Source of the DNA: Flavobacterium sp. UBA6135
Lineage (GTDB): Bacteria > Bacteroidota > Bacteroidia > Flavobacteriales > Flavobacteriaceae
Reading direction: 5' to 3'
DNA: 64,000 nt
Assembly: GCF_002428305.1 (NCBI RefSeq)
Contig: NZ_DIVJ01000044.1
Location: forward strand, 1 to 64,000
Below, piece after piece: positions 52,658 through 59,520 of this stretch. The notes beneath the pieces were generated by a model, which had not been told where the DNA came from, did no database searches, and was given only the letters and a program-made list of their open reading frames with translations. The translations under genes were made by a program, and so were the position numbers. Within the stretch, counting starts at the first letter, position 1, and every line of letters begins with the position of its first letter.

Positions 52658-53032
52658 ATGTCAAATAAACCAACAAATAGCGAACTAATTCTTGGTATAC
52701 CAATAAATAAGTATGAACTTCAAAAAGATCATATTGTTCTATATTCTGATAATCAACTTATAGGGTCAATACCTTTTTTAATACTTGGAGATGATACATT
52801 AATGTACGATAAGAATGAATCAAATTTAAATAGACTTAGATGGGATTTGATTTACATAAGAAATAAAGAAAAAATTGACAATAGAATAAAACATCTTTTT
52901 GGAACAGATGAATTAGAAATTACATTAGGTACTTTTAGAAAATTATATGTAAAACAATTGTTTGATAACACTCTAAAACGAGTAGACTGTCACTACTATG
53001 AAAAAGAATGGCAAATAAAAGTAGAACAATAA
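52658..53032 (+). CDS. Hypothetical protein
   Basis: 124 aa, soluble, charged, no signal. ATG at 52658, with TAATTTTG (52604-52611), an exact -7 box, 47 bp upstream. Contains LRWDLIYIRNKEKIDNRIKHLFGTDELEI and ends in a basic strand (DCHYYEKEWQIKVEQ). No family recognised. Its position between the TAC operon and the Abi gene makes a defence or regulatory role possible but unproven. Confidence 0.5.
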   Translation: MSNKPTNSELILGIPINKYELQKDHIVLYSDNQLIGSIPFLILGDDTLMYDKNESNLNRLRWDLIYIRNKEKIDNRIKHLFGTDELEITLGTFRKLYVKQLFDNTLKRVDCHYYEKEWQIKVEQ

Positions 53033-53087
53033 TCATATATTAAAAACAACTTAAAATGTTAATAACTGCTGTTAATTGTTAAAAAAC

Positions 53088-53118
53088 TTGTGCACCTAGT
53101 TGTTGTTTAGTATATTTG
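53088..53118 (+). promoter_or_regulatory. Promoter for the RNA upstream of the Abi_2 gene
   Basis: TTG (53088-53090), a 20-bp spacer and TATATTTG (53111-53118) match the Bacteroidota promoter fully. Transcription would start near 53124, 56 bp before the Abi ATG. Confidence 0.75.
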
Positions 53119-53123
53119 TCCCA

Positions 53124-53173
53124 ATCGTACCAGTTGAGCTTCCCATAAGAACAGCCTTCTGGTCTTTTTTTTT
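53124..53173 (+). ncRNA. Short structured RNA upstream of Abi_2 (abiF-RNA-like candidate)
   Basis: Between the promoter and the Abi ATG lies about 50 nt that ends in its own terminator. ACCAG (53129-53133) pairs with CTGGT (53159-53163), and a nine-T run follows (53165-53173). The inner 25 nt are conserved-looking but form no long stem by eye. A structured 'abiF RNA motif' was reported upstream of Abi_2/abiF genes in a comparative-genomics survey of candidate RNAs; place and size fit, but I cannot test the covariance model here. It could be the RNA partner (antitoxin or guide-like) of the HEPN protein. Confidence 0.6.
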
Positions 53174-53179
53174 ATATAA

Positions 53180-54079
53180 ATGGCAAGTAAAGATCCAAAG
53201 TCAATAATAGAACAAATTGAATTGCTTAAACAAAGAGGTATGTTGTTTTACAATGAAGAAACAGCACCTCATTTCCTAGAAAACATCAGTTATTATCGTT
53301 TAAAAGGTTATTGGTGGGAAATGCAGTTCGACAAGATTAATCATATATTTAATGCTGACAGTTACTTTGAAAACGTAATTGATTTATATAATTTCGACAG
53401 GCATTTACGTTTAATCATGTTTGACGCAATTGAAAGAATTGAGGTTGCTTTGAGAACTAAATTGATTTATCATTTGTCGCTTTCATTTGGTCCTTTATGG
53501 TATTTAAAGTTTGATATTTTTACTGATGGTATTAATCAAATGTCAATAGCTGGTCACCTTAGTAATGAAATTTCTAGAAGTAAAGAACAATTTATTGTCG
53601 AACATAAAAACAATCATAAAAACGAATTACTGGAAGCATGGAAATGCTTAGAGGTGGCCTCAATGGGTTCTTTATCTAAAATTTACAAAAATCTTAATCA
53701 CCAATTGCCGGAAAAATCAACAATTGCTTTACAATTTGGTTTTAATTCTCATAGTGATTTTTCTAGTTTTCTAGAAGCAACAACAGTAATTAGAAACGTA
53801 ATAGCACATCATTCAAGACTTTGGAATAATAATATTACTATTAAATACTTATGGCCAAAAAATCTAAAAAATGCTCCAATAACATATGTTCCTGATGAAA
53901 ACCAAAGAGCGAAACTATTTCCATTGTTCTCTCTTATATTATATACTCTTGAAAAAGTAAGTCCTAATAATTCTATTAAAAATAAATTTCTTAATTTATT
54001 AGATGAATATCCAAACACACCGATTCACAAAATGGGATTCCCTTTAAATTGGAAAACACAACCAATTTGGACAATTTAG
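53180..54079 (+). CDS. Abi_2 (AbiD/AbiF-type) abortive-infection HEPN protein
   Basis: 299 aa. N-terminal hallmark ISYYRLKGYWWEMQ, then LYNFDRHLRLIMFDAIERIEVALRTKL. The HEPN catalytic motif is RNVIAHHSRLWNN (Arg near residue 205, RX4H), typical of RNA-cutting HEPN domains. It is full length for Abi_2. Members abort phage infection and HEPN proteins of this family have been linked evolutionarily to Cas13. The short RNA described just upstream is transcribed in the same direction. No other gene shares the transcript. Confidence 0.92.
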   Translation: MASKDPKSIIEQIELLKQRGMLFYNEETAPHFLENISYYRLKGYWWEMQFDKINHIFNADSYFENVIDLYNFDRHLRLIMFDAIERIEVALRTKLIYHLSLSFGPLWYLKFDIFTDGINQMSIAGHLSNEISRSKEQFIVEHKNNHKNELLEAWKCLEVASMGSLSKIYKNLNHQLPEKSTIALQFGFNSHSDFSSFLEATTVIRNVIAHHSRLWNNNITIKYLWPKNLKNAPITYVPDENQRAKLFPLFSLILYTLEKVSPNNSIKNKFLNLLDEYPNTPIHKMGFPLNWKTQPIWTI

Positions 54080-54567
54080 AAAATATTTTTTTTAATCAAA
54101 TAATTAAAAGAACTAAAAAAACTAAAAGAACTCTTTTCTTCCCGGTTTAATGTTTTAGTCCTCCGTTCCCCACCACTGGCCAACGCATAAAAGTTTTTGT
54201 ATGCCCACAAATGTATCTCTTCGAAAGAAAATAATACTCGGCAACAAAAACTTTTCCCAAAGCTTCTTTACATAATGTGGCATTATAGGGCTATAAAAAA
54301 GAATGTATTCCTATTCAAAAGTTGTCATAGCCCTATAATAACATTATGTAAAAAAGCCGCACGGCCACCGCTCGAGAGCCCCGCTCCAGCCACACATTTT
54401 TGGCAGATTTCCTCGCTCCACCCTATCTGCCAAAAACACGTGGCTTCGCGGGTCTCACTTTGTCGTTTCTATTGAAAGAACTTACACATTATAAAGATTT
54501 TCTCTTCGTTGCAAATTTTCGTCGTTTGTTTTTATCAGCTTTGTGTTTAAAGCGGTAGTATTTGCAT

Positions 54568-54984
54568 TATCTTTTGAAGGTGCATACGGTTTTCAATATA
54601 ATATCTCTGCTTACTAAAATGCAACTGCCATCAATCACTATCATGCACCCTCAAAAGATAAAAAAGGCCCAGCAAGAGTTTTGTTTTTTGATTTGCCAGA
54701 AAAAGTTGTGGTAATTGTTTTAAGCTTGCTGAAGCCATAATTAGTTTAAAAGTAAATTATCTTAAATTGTAAATCTCAATAAATCGGATGTTTGTTGGCT
54801 CCAGCAAACTATAAAACAATCAGAAAATTTCAATAAGCAAATCAAAAACCAATACACTTGCTTTCGCTACTGCCAACGCACTCGGTAAGTATTTGCATTG
54901 ATTTTTGAAGGTGCTATACTTCTCCGATTCATTTTCTGATTTATTTTGTTTCCAAAAGAAATTTTAAGCACCCTCAAAAATCAA
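54568..54984. repeat. Two paralogous hairpin cassettes
   Basis: Both start AGTATTTGCATT and share left arms ending TTTTGAAGGTGC, answered by GCACCCTCAAAA on the right (54568-54660 and 54898-54984). Arms are 18 bp with one mismatch each; loops (57 and 51 nt) differ. They look like two copies of one element that have kept their ends. Confidence 0.75.
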
Positions 54985-55179
54985 AACGGAAAACAAGAGT
55001 ATCAAATTTTGGTTCTAAATAAAAAGCGTAAATATTGTATTGTTTTTTTATTCAGCCCCAAAATTTGATACCCTTGTGGGAACAGTCCGTTTTCAGTAAA
55101 CGAAAAATCATTCTAGTAGCAAGTTTCTGCTTCGAAAGAAAAATAAAAAAATAAAAAAAAGATAGCAAAGTTAAGTTCC

Positions 55180-55341
55180 GGGTTTACAAAAAAGCAAGTT
55201 CAAGCCCTTCGGGTTTTTTAAAAAATCTCCACCACCCATACATTTTCATAAGAACGTATCTACCCGAAATAAAATCCCTTCTCCGATAGGACGTATCTGG
55301 GTGGTAGTATTTTTTAAAAAAAACTTGCTTTTTTGAAACCC
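55180..55341. repeat. Large multi-block inverted repeat before the 55398 gene
   Basis: GGGTTTacAAAAAAGCAAGTT (55180-55200) opposes AACTTGCTTTTTTgAAACCC (55322-55341). Inside, TTTTTTAAAAAAT (55214-55226) and CCACCACCC (55229-55237) oppose GGGTGGT (55299-55305) and ATTTTTTAAAAAA (55309-55321). An A/G-rich run on the left and a T/C-rich run on the right extend it further. It ends about 55 bp before the next start codon. Confidence 0.75.
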
Positions 55342-55397
55342 TCCACTTGACGAGAGTGCTTTCTTTTTTTTCTTTTTTTTTCTTTTGAAAAAATTTT

Positions 55398-55868
55398 ATG
55401 GAAAAAGTGTGTCCAGTTCATAAATCCTTTAAACGCCACGATATGATAAATTTTAAATTAAAACACCACCAAAGCGGAAACACCTACAATTTACCTCATT
55501 TTTTTATGCTAAACAAAGGAATGAATACAGGTAAACCCCTAACAGAGCCATGTCCGAATTGTTTTGTTATTCAATTTTATTGCACTTCTGATTTTGAAGA
55601 TATGGAAGCAATTTGCAAATGTCTTTGGAAGGATAAATTTTGGCATCAATTTTTAATTGGTTCCGTTATTCCATATATCAGAATAAGTGATTTTAATAAG
55701 AATCTATCGCTCAAATCACATGAAATGATGTTGGACTTGGAGCAGCACAAAAAAGACGTTAAAACCCTTAAAATGCTCCTTGATAAAGAAGAACAATTTC
55801 AGCAAAACATAAACTTAATCAATGATTTAAGAAGAGTTATTATTCACAGATACTGTAAAAGATTGTGA
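55398..55868 (+). CDS. Hypothetical protein (DUF6943-like)
   Basis: 156 aa. The stretch HHQSGNTYNLPHFFMLNKGMNTGKPLTEPCPNCFVIQFYC and later FLIGSVIPYIRISDF resembles the DUF6943 proteins of Bacteroidota accessory regions; I hold that name loosely. The CPNC pair might bind metal with the N-terminal CPVH. The C-terminal 50 residues form a helix (LDLEQHKKDVKTLKMLLDKEEQF). Function unknown. It lies directly after the hairpin array. Confidence 0.6.
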   Translation: MEKVCPVHKSFKRHDMINFKLKHHQSGNTYNLPHFFMLNKGMNTGKPLTEPCPNCFVIQFYCTSDFEDMEAICKCLWKDKFWHQFLIGSVIPYIRISDFNKNLSLKSHEMMLDLEQHKKDVKTLKMLLDKEEQFQQNINLINDLRRVIIHRYCKRL

Positions 55869-55922
55869 GCATAGAAATATGCTCATATTCTTTTTTTATA
55901 TTTGTTAAAATAATAAAACTTT

Positions 55923-56753
55923 ATGATTAAAGAATATTTGGCTAGGATTTCTACTGACTTAAGTAGGTTTAATCAAACTTTATCAAAAACATCTATTTTG
56001 ATTGATAAGCCTTGGGCATTAGTTGACGACAACAATGAAATTCAAAAACTGATATTCAAAAAAAACAATGAATTAATCTTATCCAAAAACGGCAAAGCTG
56101 AAGTAGGAAAATGGGAATACTTCCCGGAAGCTAAATCTTTACTTATCGATAGAGGTTCTGATAAAATTTTCTGTAATGAAATATTTATTGACAAAGGGGT
56201 AATCATATTAAAACTAGACGGCACTAAAAATGATTTTTTTGCCTTAGCGAATGAAAATGTTGTTCCTAATTTAGACATAATTAGTTATTTAAATCATTTA
56301 TTTTACGAAGGCCCAGAACCTCAAAAAAAAATAACAAGAAAATATGAACTTGAAAATGGATTAGAAATTGAAATTCATTCAGATGTTTATTTGGAAGGTT
56401 TAAGTAATAAAAATATTCTCGTAACTATTGATGAAGATAATGTAAAGAATGGTTTTTATAAAATAAAAAATACTGAAACTACTATAGTTGTTAAGGATAG
56501 TAAAATAATTGAAACTACTTATGATAAGAAATATATAACGGAAGATGGTGTAACTATTTATGTATTACAACATCATTTTTATAGTGTTTCAAAAAATGAC
56601 TATGTTTTAATAAATTGGCAACTAGCGGAAGATGGCTGCTATTTTTTAAACAAAAACAAAAAAATTTATACTGAAAACGGTTTGATTAAAAAGATATTAG
56701 CGAGACCTACAATTTTTAATTATCCTTTAGGTGATTTTAGAGAAGTTGATTAA
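55923..56753 (+). CDS. Hypothetical protein
   Basis: 276 aa, acidic, no signal or membrane segment. Two beta-rich halves: residues about 25-105 (WALVDDNNEIQKLIFKKNNELILSKNGKAEVGKWEYFPEAKSL is a repeat-like sheet) and 145-276. I recognise no family. It has its own 54-bp upstream gap and ends 148 bp before the convergent gene. Typical island codon use. Confidence 0.5.
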   Translation: MIKEYLARISTDLSRFNQTLSKTSILIDKPWALVDDNNEIQKLIFKKNNELILSKNGKAEVGKWEYFPEAKSLLIDRGSDKIFCNEIFIDKGVIILKLDGTKNDFFALANENVVPNLDIISYLNHLFYEGPEPQKKITRKYELENGLEIEIHSDVYLEGLSNKNILVTIDEDNVKNGFYKIKNTETTIVVKDSKIIETTYDKKYITEDGVTIYVLQHHFYSVSKNDYVLINWQLAEDGCYFLNKNKKIYTENGLIKKILARPTIFNYPLGDFREVD

Positions 56754-56828
56754 TAAGATATTACTCCTATTTAAATCCAATGTAAGTCCAATATAAGTCC
56801 ACATTATTAGCAAATCGAAGCAAAAAAT

Positions 56829-56860
56829 AAACCCTCACACAATTGCGAGGGTTTTATTTT
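56829..56860. terminator. Bidirectional terminator between convergent island genes
   Basis: AAACCCTC (56829-56836) pairs with GAGGGTTT (56847-56854), with A-rich and T-rich flanks on the two sides. Confidence 0.8.
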
Positions 56861-56891
56861 GCAAACTGCAAACTTTGCAACGTTGCAAACT
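56861..56891. repeat. GCAAACT direct repeats and a 16-bp palindrome
   Basis: GCAAACT occurs at 56861, 56868 and 56885. Within this, TTTGCAACGTTGCAAA (56874-56889) is a perfect palindrome. It overlaps the region just past the end of the 56902 gene. Confidence 0.7.
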
Positions 56892-56901
56892 GATGGTATT
56901 T

Positions 56902-57705
56902 TTAGAACAACTCTTGAATTTTCATTGAGTTCCCTTGTTTGAAAATAAAGTATTCAGTTCCAACTTGCTGAGAAAACTCGATACCAATTGAACCCAATAC
57001 TGCAACAGTTGTTGGTATAGAAGGAGCTCCGGGTAAAGTAGCAGTCAAGGTTATAGGTGCAGTAGTTGCATTTACAGGAATGTAAGTTGAATACTCAATT
57101 TGTGAAGCTTCATTTAATCCTGGGTCTGATGCTTCATAAGCCCCAGTTGCCGAATTATAAACAAAGTCAGATACTAAAGAAATAGCATTAATTAATCTGA
57201 AGTGTGTTGCACCAGATGGTATATTAATACTATTTAATGGATTAAAAGACGGAATACTTAACTCTGTTTCGTTTCTGTCAACATTTGCAGTTAAAATATA
57301 AGGAGCTGCAAAAATACCATTGAATGAAAGGTTGCGATTAAAATCTAATCCTCTCAAATATTGTGGTTGTTGTGAAACTAAAACGGCTCTCTGTCCTCTA
57401 GCTTCTGAACCATCCTCAATATTGATTTTTTTCATAATAGCTGTCAATCTTCCAGCAAGTCTGCTGTCAGACATTTGACGCATTAATGAAGATAAACCAA
57501 CTCTTACTGACTTTCCAGCCATTGCACAAGCAGCAAACTCCGACATGTTTTCACGTGTTCGAATGAATCCAGGTGCAGTTTTTACTTGTTCGGCTGTTGG
57601 GCCACCAACTAACCCGGCATAAAATCCTTTATTGCCTTTAATCTTGAAGTGTCGAACTTCGCCCAAAGTACCCGTGTACTTTATGTGGCCTCTCTGTTTT
57701 GCCAT
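56902..57705 (-). CDS. Unknown protein, only minus-strand gene of the element
   Basis: 267 aa, ATG at 57705. N-terminus basic (MAKQRGHIKYTGTLGEVRHFKIKGNKGFYAG). A helical stretch follows (RENMSEFAACAMAGKSVRVGLSSLMRQMSDSRLAGRLTAIMKKI). The C-terminal half is beta-rich with proline and threonine (TAPITLTATLPGAPSIPTT). No family recognised. It is convergent with the 55923 gene and divergent from the thermonuclease-like gene. Codon use is more GC-rich than its neighbours, so it may have a separate origin. Confidence 0.6.
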   Translation of the reverse strand: MAKQRGHIKYTGTLGEVRHFKIKGNKGFYAGLVGGPTAEQVKTAPGFIRTRENMSEFAACAMAGKSVRVGLSSLMRQMSDSRLAGRLTAIMKKINIEDGSEARGQRAVLVSQQPQYLRGLDFNRNLSFNGIFAAPYILTANVDRNETELSIPSFNPLNSINIPSGATHFRLINAISLVSDFVYNSATGAYEASDPGLNEASQIEYSTYIPVNATTAPITLTATLPGAPSIPTTVAVLGSIGIEFSQQVGTEYFIFKQGNSMKIQELF

Positions 57706-57785
57706 AGCTTTTTATTTTTTTAATTAATAATTCATTTAATTTTTATAAATTTATATCGTAAATATTTGATATACAACACGTTATT

Positions 57786-58289
57786 ATGATAAATGCGATG
57801 CAAATGAATGCGAATCTAACAAACACTAAAAAAAATCTTCTGAAAGTGGTCAAATATGTGGATGGAGATGGAATAATTGGAAAGGAACTTTACTCAAAAA
57901 GTGAATATGAAATACGATTATATGGTATAGATGCCCCAGAAATAAAAAACTGTCCTAAAATCATCAAAGATGAAAGAGAGCTTCAAATGCCAGCTGCACT
58001 TTTAATAAAATTAGGCTATTTATCGTATGATTTTTTTAGATCATTAATTTCAATTGGCGAAACTTTCACTTTAATACAAGAATTAAATAATATGAATGAT
58101 AGATATGGCAGACATTTAGGCTACATGGTTTTAGAAAACGGTTTAGTTTTGAATGAAATAATGATAAAAGAAGGCTATGCTAAGCCATACAATGAAGTAT
58201 TCTGTGAAATGTTACCTTTGTATCAAGAATGGAATTTACAAGCTAAAATCAACTCTAAAGGTCTTTATTCCATCGTAAATAATTTTTAA
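57786..58289 (+). CDS. Thermonuclease (SNase)-family protein
   Basis: 167 aa without a signal peptide. KVVKYVDGDGIIG, IRLYGIDAPEIKNC and DRYGRHLGYMVLENGLVLNEIMIKEGYAK give the SNase fold. The metal-binding Asp (GDG and IDAPE), the general-base Glu (APE) and both active-site Arg (IRLYG and YGRHL) are present, so it looks active. SNase-like proteins occur on mobile elements, where they may degrade DNA or RNA. Last gene of the element, 6 bp before the right arm-type repeats. Confidence 0.87.
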   Translation: MINAMQMNANLTNTKKNLLKVVKYVDGDGIIGKELYSKSEYEIRLYGIDAPEIKNCPKIIKDERELQMPAALLIKLGYLSYDFFRSLISIGETFTLIQELNNMNDRYGRHLGYMVLENGLVLNEIMIKEGYAKPYNEVFCEMLPLYQEWNLQAKINSKGLYSIVNNF

Positions 58290-58294
58290 AATTT

Positions 58295-58314
58295 TGTGGG
58301 CTTAATGTGGGCTA
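58295..58314 (+). repeat. Right arm-type repeat pair
   Basis: TGTGGGCTTAATGTGGGCTA; differs at one base from 35571-35590 and has the same orientation. It lies about 60 bp from the 17-bp att repeat. Confidence 0.6.
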
Positions 58315-58326
58315 ACTATTAAAATA

Positions 58327-58367
58327 AAAAACCGCAACTATCTAATTTATTGATAGTTACGGTTTTT
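58327..58367 (-). terminator. Terminator after tRNA-Ala (supplied by the element)
   Basis: AAAAACCGCAACTATC (58327-58342) pairs with GATAGTTACGGTTTTT (58352-58367) with one mismatch. On the minus strand it follows the tRNA 3' end and ends in T. Its 5' half shares AAAAACCGCAACT with the hairpin at 35384. Confidence 0.8.
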
Positions 58368-58371
58368 AAAA

Positions 58372-58388
58372 GTGGAGAAGATGGGGCT
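58372..58388. repeat. attR: 17-bp repeat at the tRNA-Ala 3' end
   Basis: Identical to 35419-35435. It overlaps the last 16 bases of the tRNA gene, so integration restores the gene. Confidence 0.9.
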
Positions 58389-58446
58389 CGAACCCACGAC
58401 CTTTTGGCTGCCAGCCAAACGCTCTAGCCAACTGAGCTACATCCCC
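58373..58446 (-). tRNA. tRNA-Ala (anticodon GGC)
   Basis: 74 nt on the minus strand. Acceptor GGGGATG, D-arm GCTCAGTTGGCTAGAGC, anticodon stem-loop TTTGG-CTGGCAG-CCAAA with anticodon GGC, T-arm GTGGG-TTCGAGC-CCCAT. The acceptor carries the G3-U70 pair that marks alanine tRNAs. There is one U-U mismatch at 6-67. CCA is not encoded. The 3' end is the integration site of the element. Confidence 0.95.
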
Positions 58447-58455
58447 AAAGTGGTG

Positions 58456-58463
58456 CAAATATA
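58456..58463 (-). promoter_or_regulatory. -7 box of tRNA-Ala
   Basis: CAAATATA on the plus strand is TATATTTG on the minus strand, an exact TAnnTTTG match, 10 bp upstream of the tRNA 5' end. Confidence 0.65.
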
Positions 58464-58558
58464 AATAAATTTATCTTACTTTTTTAATTATAAATTATAA
58501 ATTGCTTCTGCAAAAAATTTCGTTATAAATGCTTATTTTTACCTAAAATTTGACTTGT

Positions 58559-59317
58559 ATGTCTTCAAAAGGTACCCTTTTTACAACCACACAAAACTCC
58601 ATTGCAACCATTACTTTTGGTCATCCTGCGAGTAATTCATTTCCATCCGAATTATTACATCTTCTCACCGAAGAGCTCCATCAATTAAGTACTCGAACAG
58701 ATATTACTTTAATTGTATTGCAAAGTGAAGGTCAAGGTGCTTTTTGTGCAGGAGCATCGTTTGATGAATTATTGGCTGTTTCAAATTTTGTTGAAGGCAC
58801 ACAATTTTTTTCCGGATTCGCCAATGTAATTAACGCCATGCGAAAATGTTCAAAACTCATTATCGGAAGAATTCACGGAAAAGCAGTTGGAGGCGGAGTT
58901 GGATTAGCAGCAGCCTGTGATTATACCTTTGCAACCCATGACAGTGCTTTGAAATTATCAGAAATTGCCATTGGAATTGGTCCGTTTGTCATTGAGCCTG
59001 TGGTCACCAAAAAAATTGGAAAAACAGCCATAGCCGAATTAACTTTATCGCCAACTGAATGGAAAACAGCAGCTTGGGGTCATGAAAAGGGATTGTATTC
59101 AAAGGTATTTGAAACCGTTTCAGAAATGGACGACGCATTGTTTTCGTTCACAACAAAGTTGGCTTCTTATAATCCGGAAGCTTTGTCAGAAATCAAAAAA
59201 GTACTTTGGGAAGGAACCGAAAACTGGGATGTTCTTTTAAAAGAAAGAGCTGCAATTTCAGGTAAATTGGTGCTTTCTGACTTTACAAAACACGCTTTAT
59301 TACAATTTAAAAAATAA
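58559..59317 (+). CDS. Enoyl-CoA hydratase/isomerase family protein
   Basis: 252 aa from the ATG at 58559; a TTG nine bases upstream is less likely. Crotonase fold: AFCAGASFDELL forms the first oxyanion-hole strand, and GRIHGKAVGGGVGLAAACDYTFA the second. The Glu residues of classical hydratases are not obvious (AIGIGPFVIEPVV carries one), so the exact reaction cannot be given. The 57-aa membrane protein gene overlaps its stop (TAATG). Confidence 0.85.
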   Translation: MSSKGTLFTTTQNSIATITFGHPASNSFPSELLHLLTEELHQLSTRTDITLIVLQSEGQGAFCAGASFDELLAVSNFVEGTQFFSGFANVINAMRKCSKLIIGRIHGKAVGGGVGLAAACDYTFATHDSALKLSEIAIGIGPFVIEPVVTKKIGKTAIAELTLSPTEWKTAAWGHEKGLYSKVFETVSEMDDALFSFTTKLASYNPEALSEIKKVLWEGTENWDVLLKERAAISGKLVLSDFTKHALLQFKK

Positions 59318-59490
59318 TGAAACTACTAGTATTTCTGCAGCAAACTGCTATCGAAGAAAAATTAAAAAATGCACCCGACGGTGGGTACCAAATCGGAGTT
59401 TTAATCGGGTCGCTTATTCCTTTTATCATTCTTGTTGGTCTTGCATATTGGATGTATTATGCTGCCAAAAAAAGAAATAAAAATTTATAG
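59317..59490 (+). CDS. 57-aa single-helix membrane protein
   Basis: Short gene: starts at the ATG overlapping the hydratase stop. It has a polar N-terminus (MKLLVFLQQTAIEEKLKN), one transmembrane helix (GVLIGSLIPFIILVGLAYWMYY) and a basic tail (AAKKRNKNL). The positive-inside tail suggests N-out topology. No function known. The overlap and clean composition support a real, translationally coupled gene. Confidence 0.65.
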   Translation: MKLLVFLQQTAIEEKLKNAPDGGYQIGVLIGSLIPFIILVGLAYWMYYAAKKRNKNL

Positions 59491-59520
59491 TCATTTACTA
59501 CCTTTGTAAAAAATTTAACT

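Larger units (their letters stand above)
54189..55341. repeat. Gene-free 1.2-kb array of at least eight inverted repeats
   Basis: No convincing gene lies between 54080 and 55397. Inverted-repeat arms: 54189-54200/54244-54255; 54268-54294/54327-54351; 54389-54408/54425-54444; 54568-54585/54643-54660; 54671-54696/54837-54862 (23 of 26 match); 54898-54915/54967-54984; 54983-55012/55058-55093; 55180-55234/55299-55341. Loops run from 16 to 140 nt. Most lack T-tracts, so they are not plain terminators. The block around 54350-54480 is clearly GC-richer than its AT-rich surroundings. Possible roles: structured RNA, replication or transfer origin, or nested MITE-like insertions. Confidence 0.8.
35419..58388. 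mobile_element. 23-kb integrative element in tRNA-Ala(GGC)
   Basis: The element is bounded by a 17-bp direct repeat of the tRNA 3' end. A tyrosine integrase lies at the left end and near-identical TGTGGGCT pairs just inside both ends (35571 and 58295). All genes except 56902-57705 point the same way. Core genes are integrase, a 622-aa unknown, two excisionase-like HTH proteins and a VirE_N/DUF3987 protein. The rest is defence and unknown cargo. I see no relaxase, coupling protein, Tra proteins, capsid or terminase genes. Base composition is more AT-rich than the flanks. It may be mobilised by a helper element or be satellite-like; self-transfer is not supported. Confidence 0.92.

Noticed and set aside
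54197..54475. Open frame of 92 codons in the hairpin array
   Set aside because: It runs through two inverted repeats, has no start context or recognisable protein pattern, and its composition follows the DNA palindromes.
35419..58388. Prophage
   Set aside because: No capsid, portal, terminase, tail or lysis gene was found.
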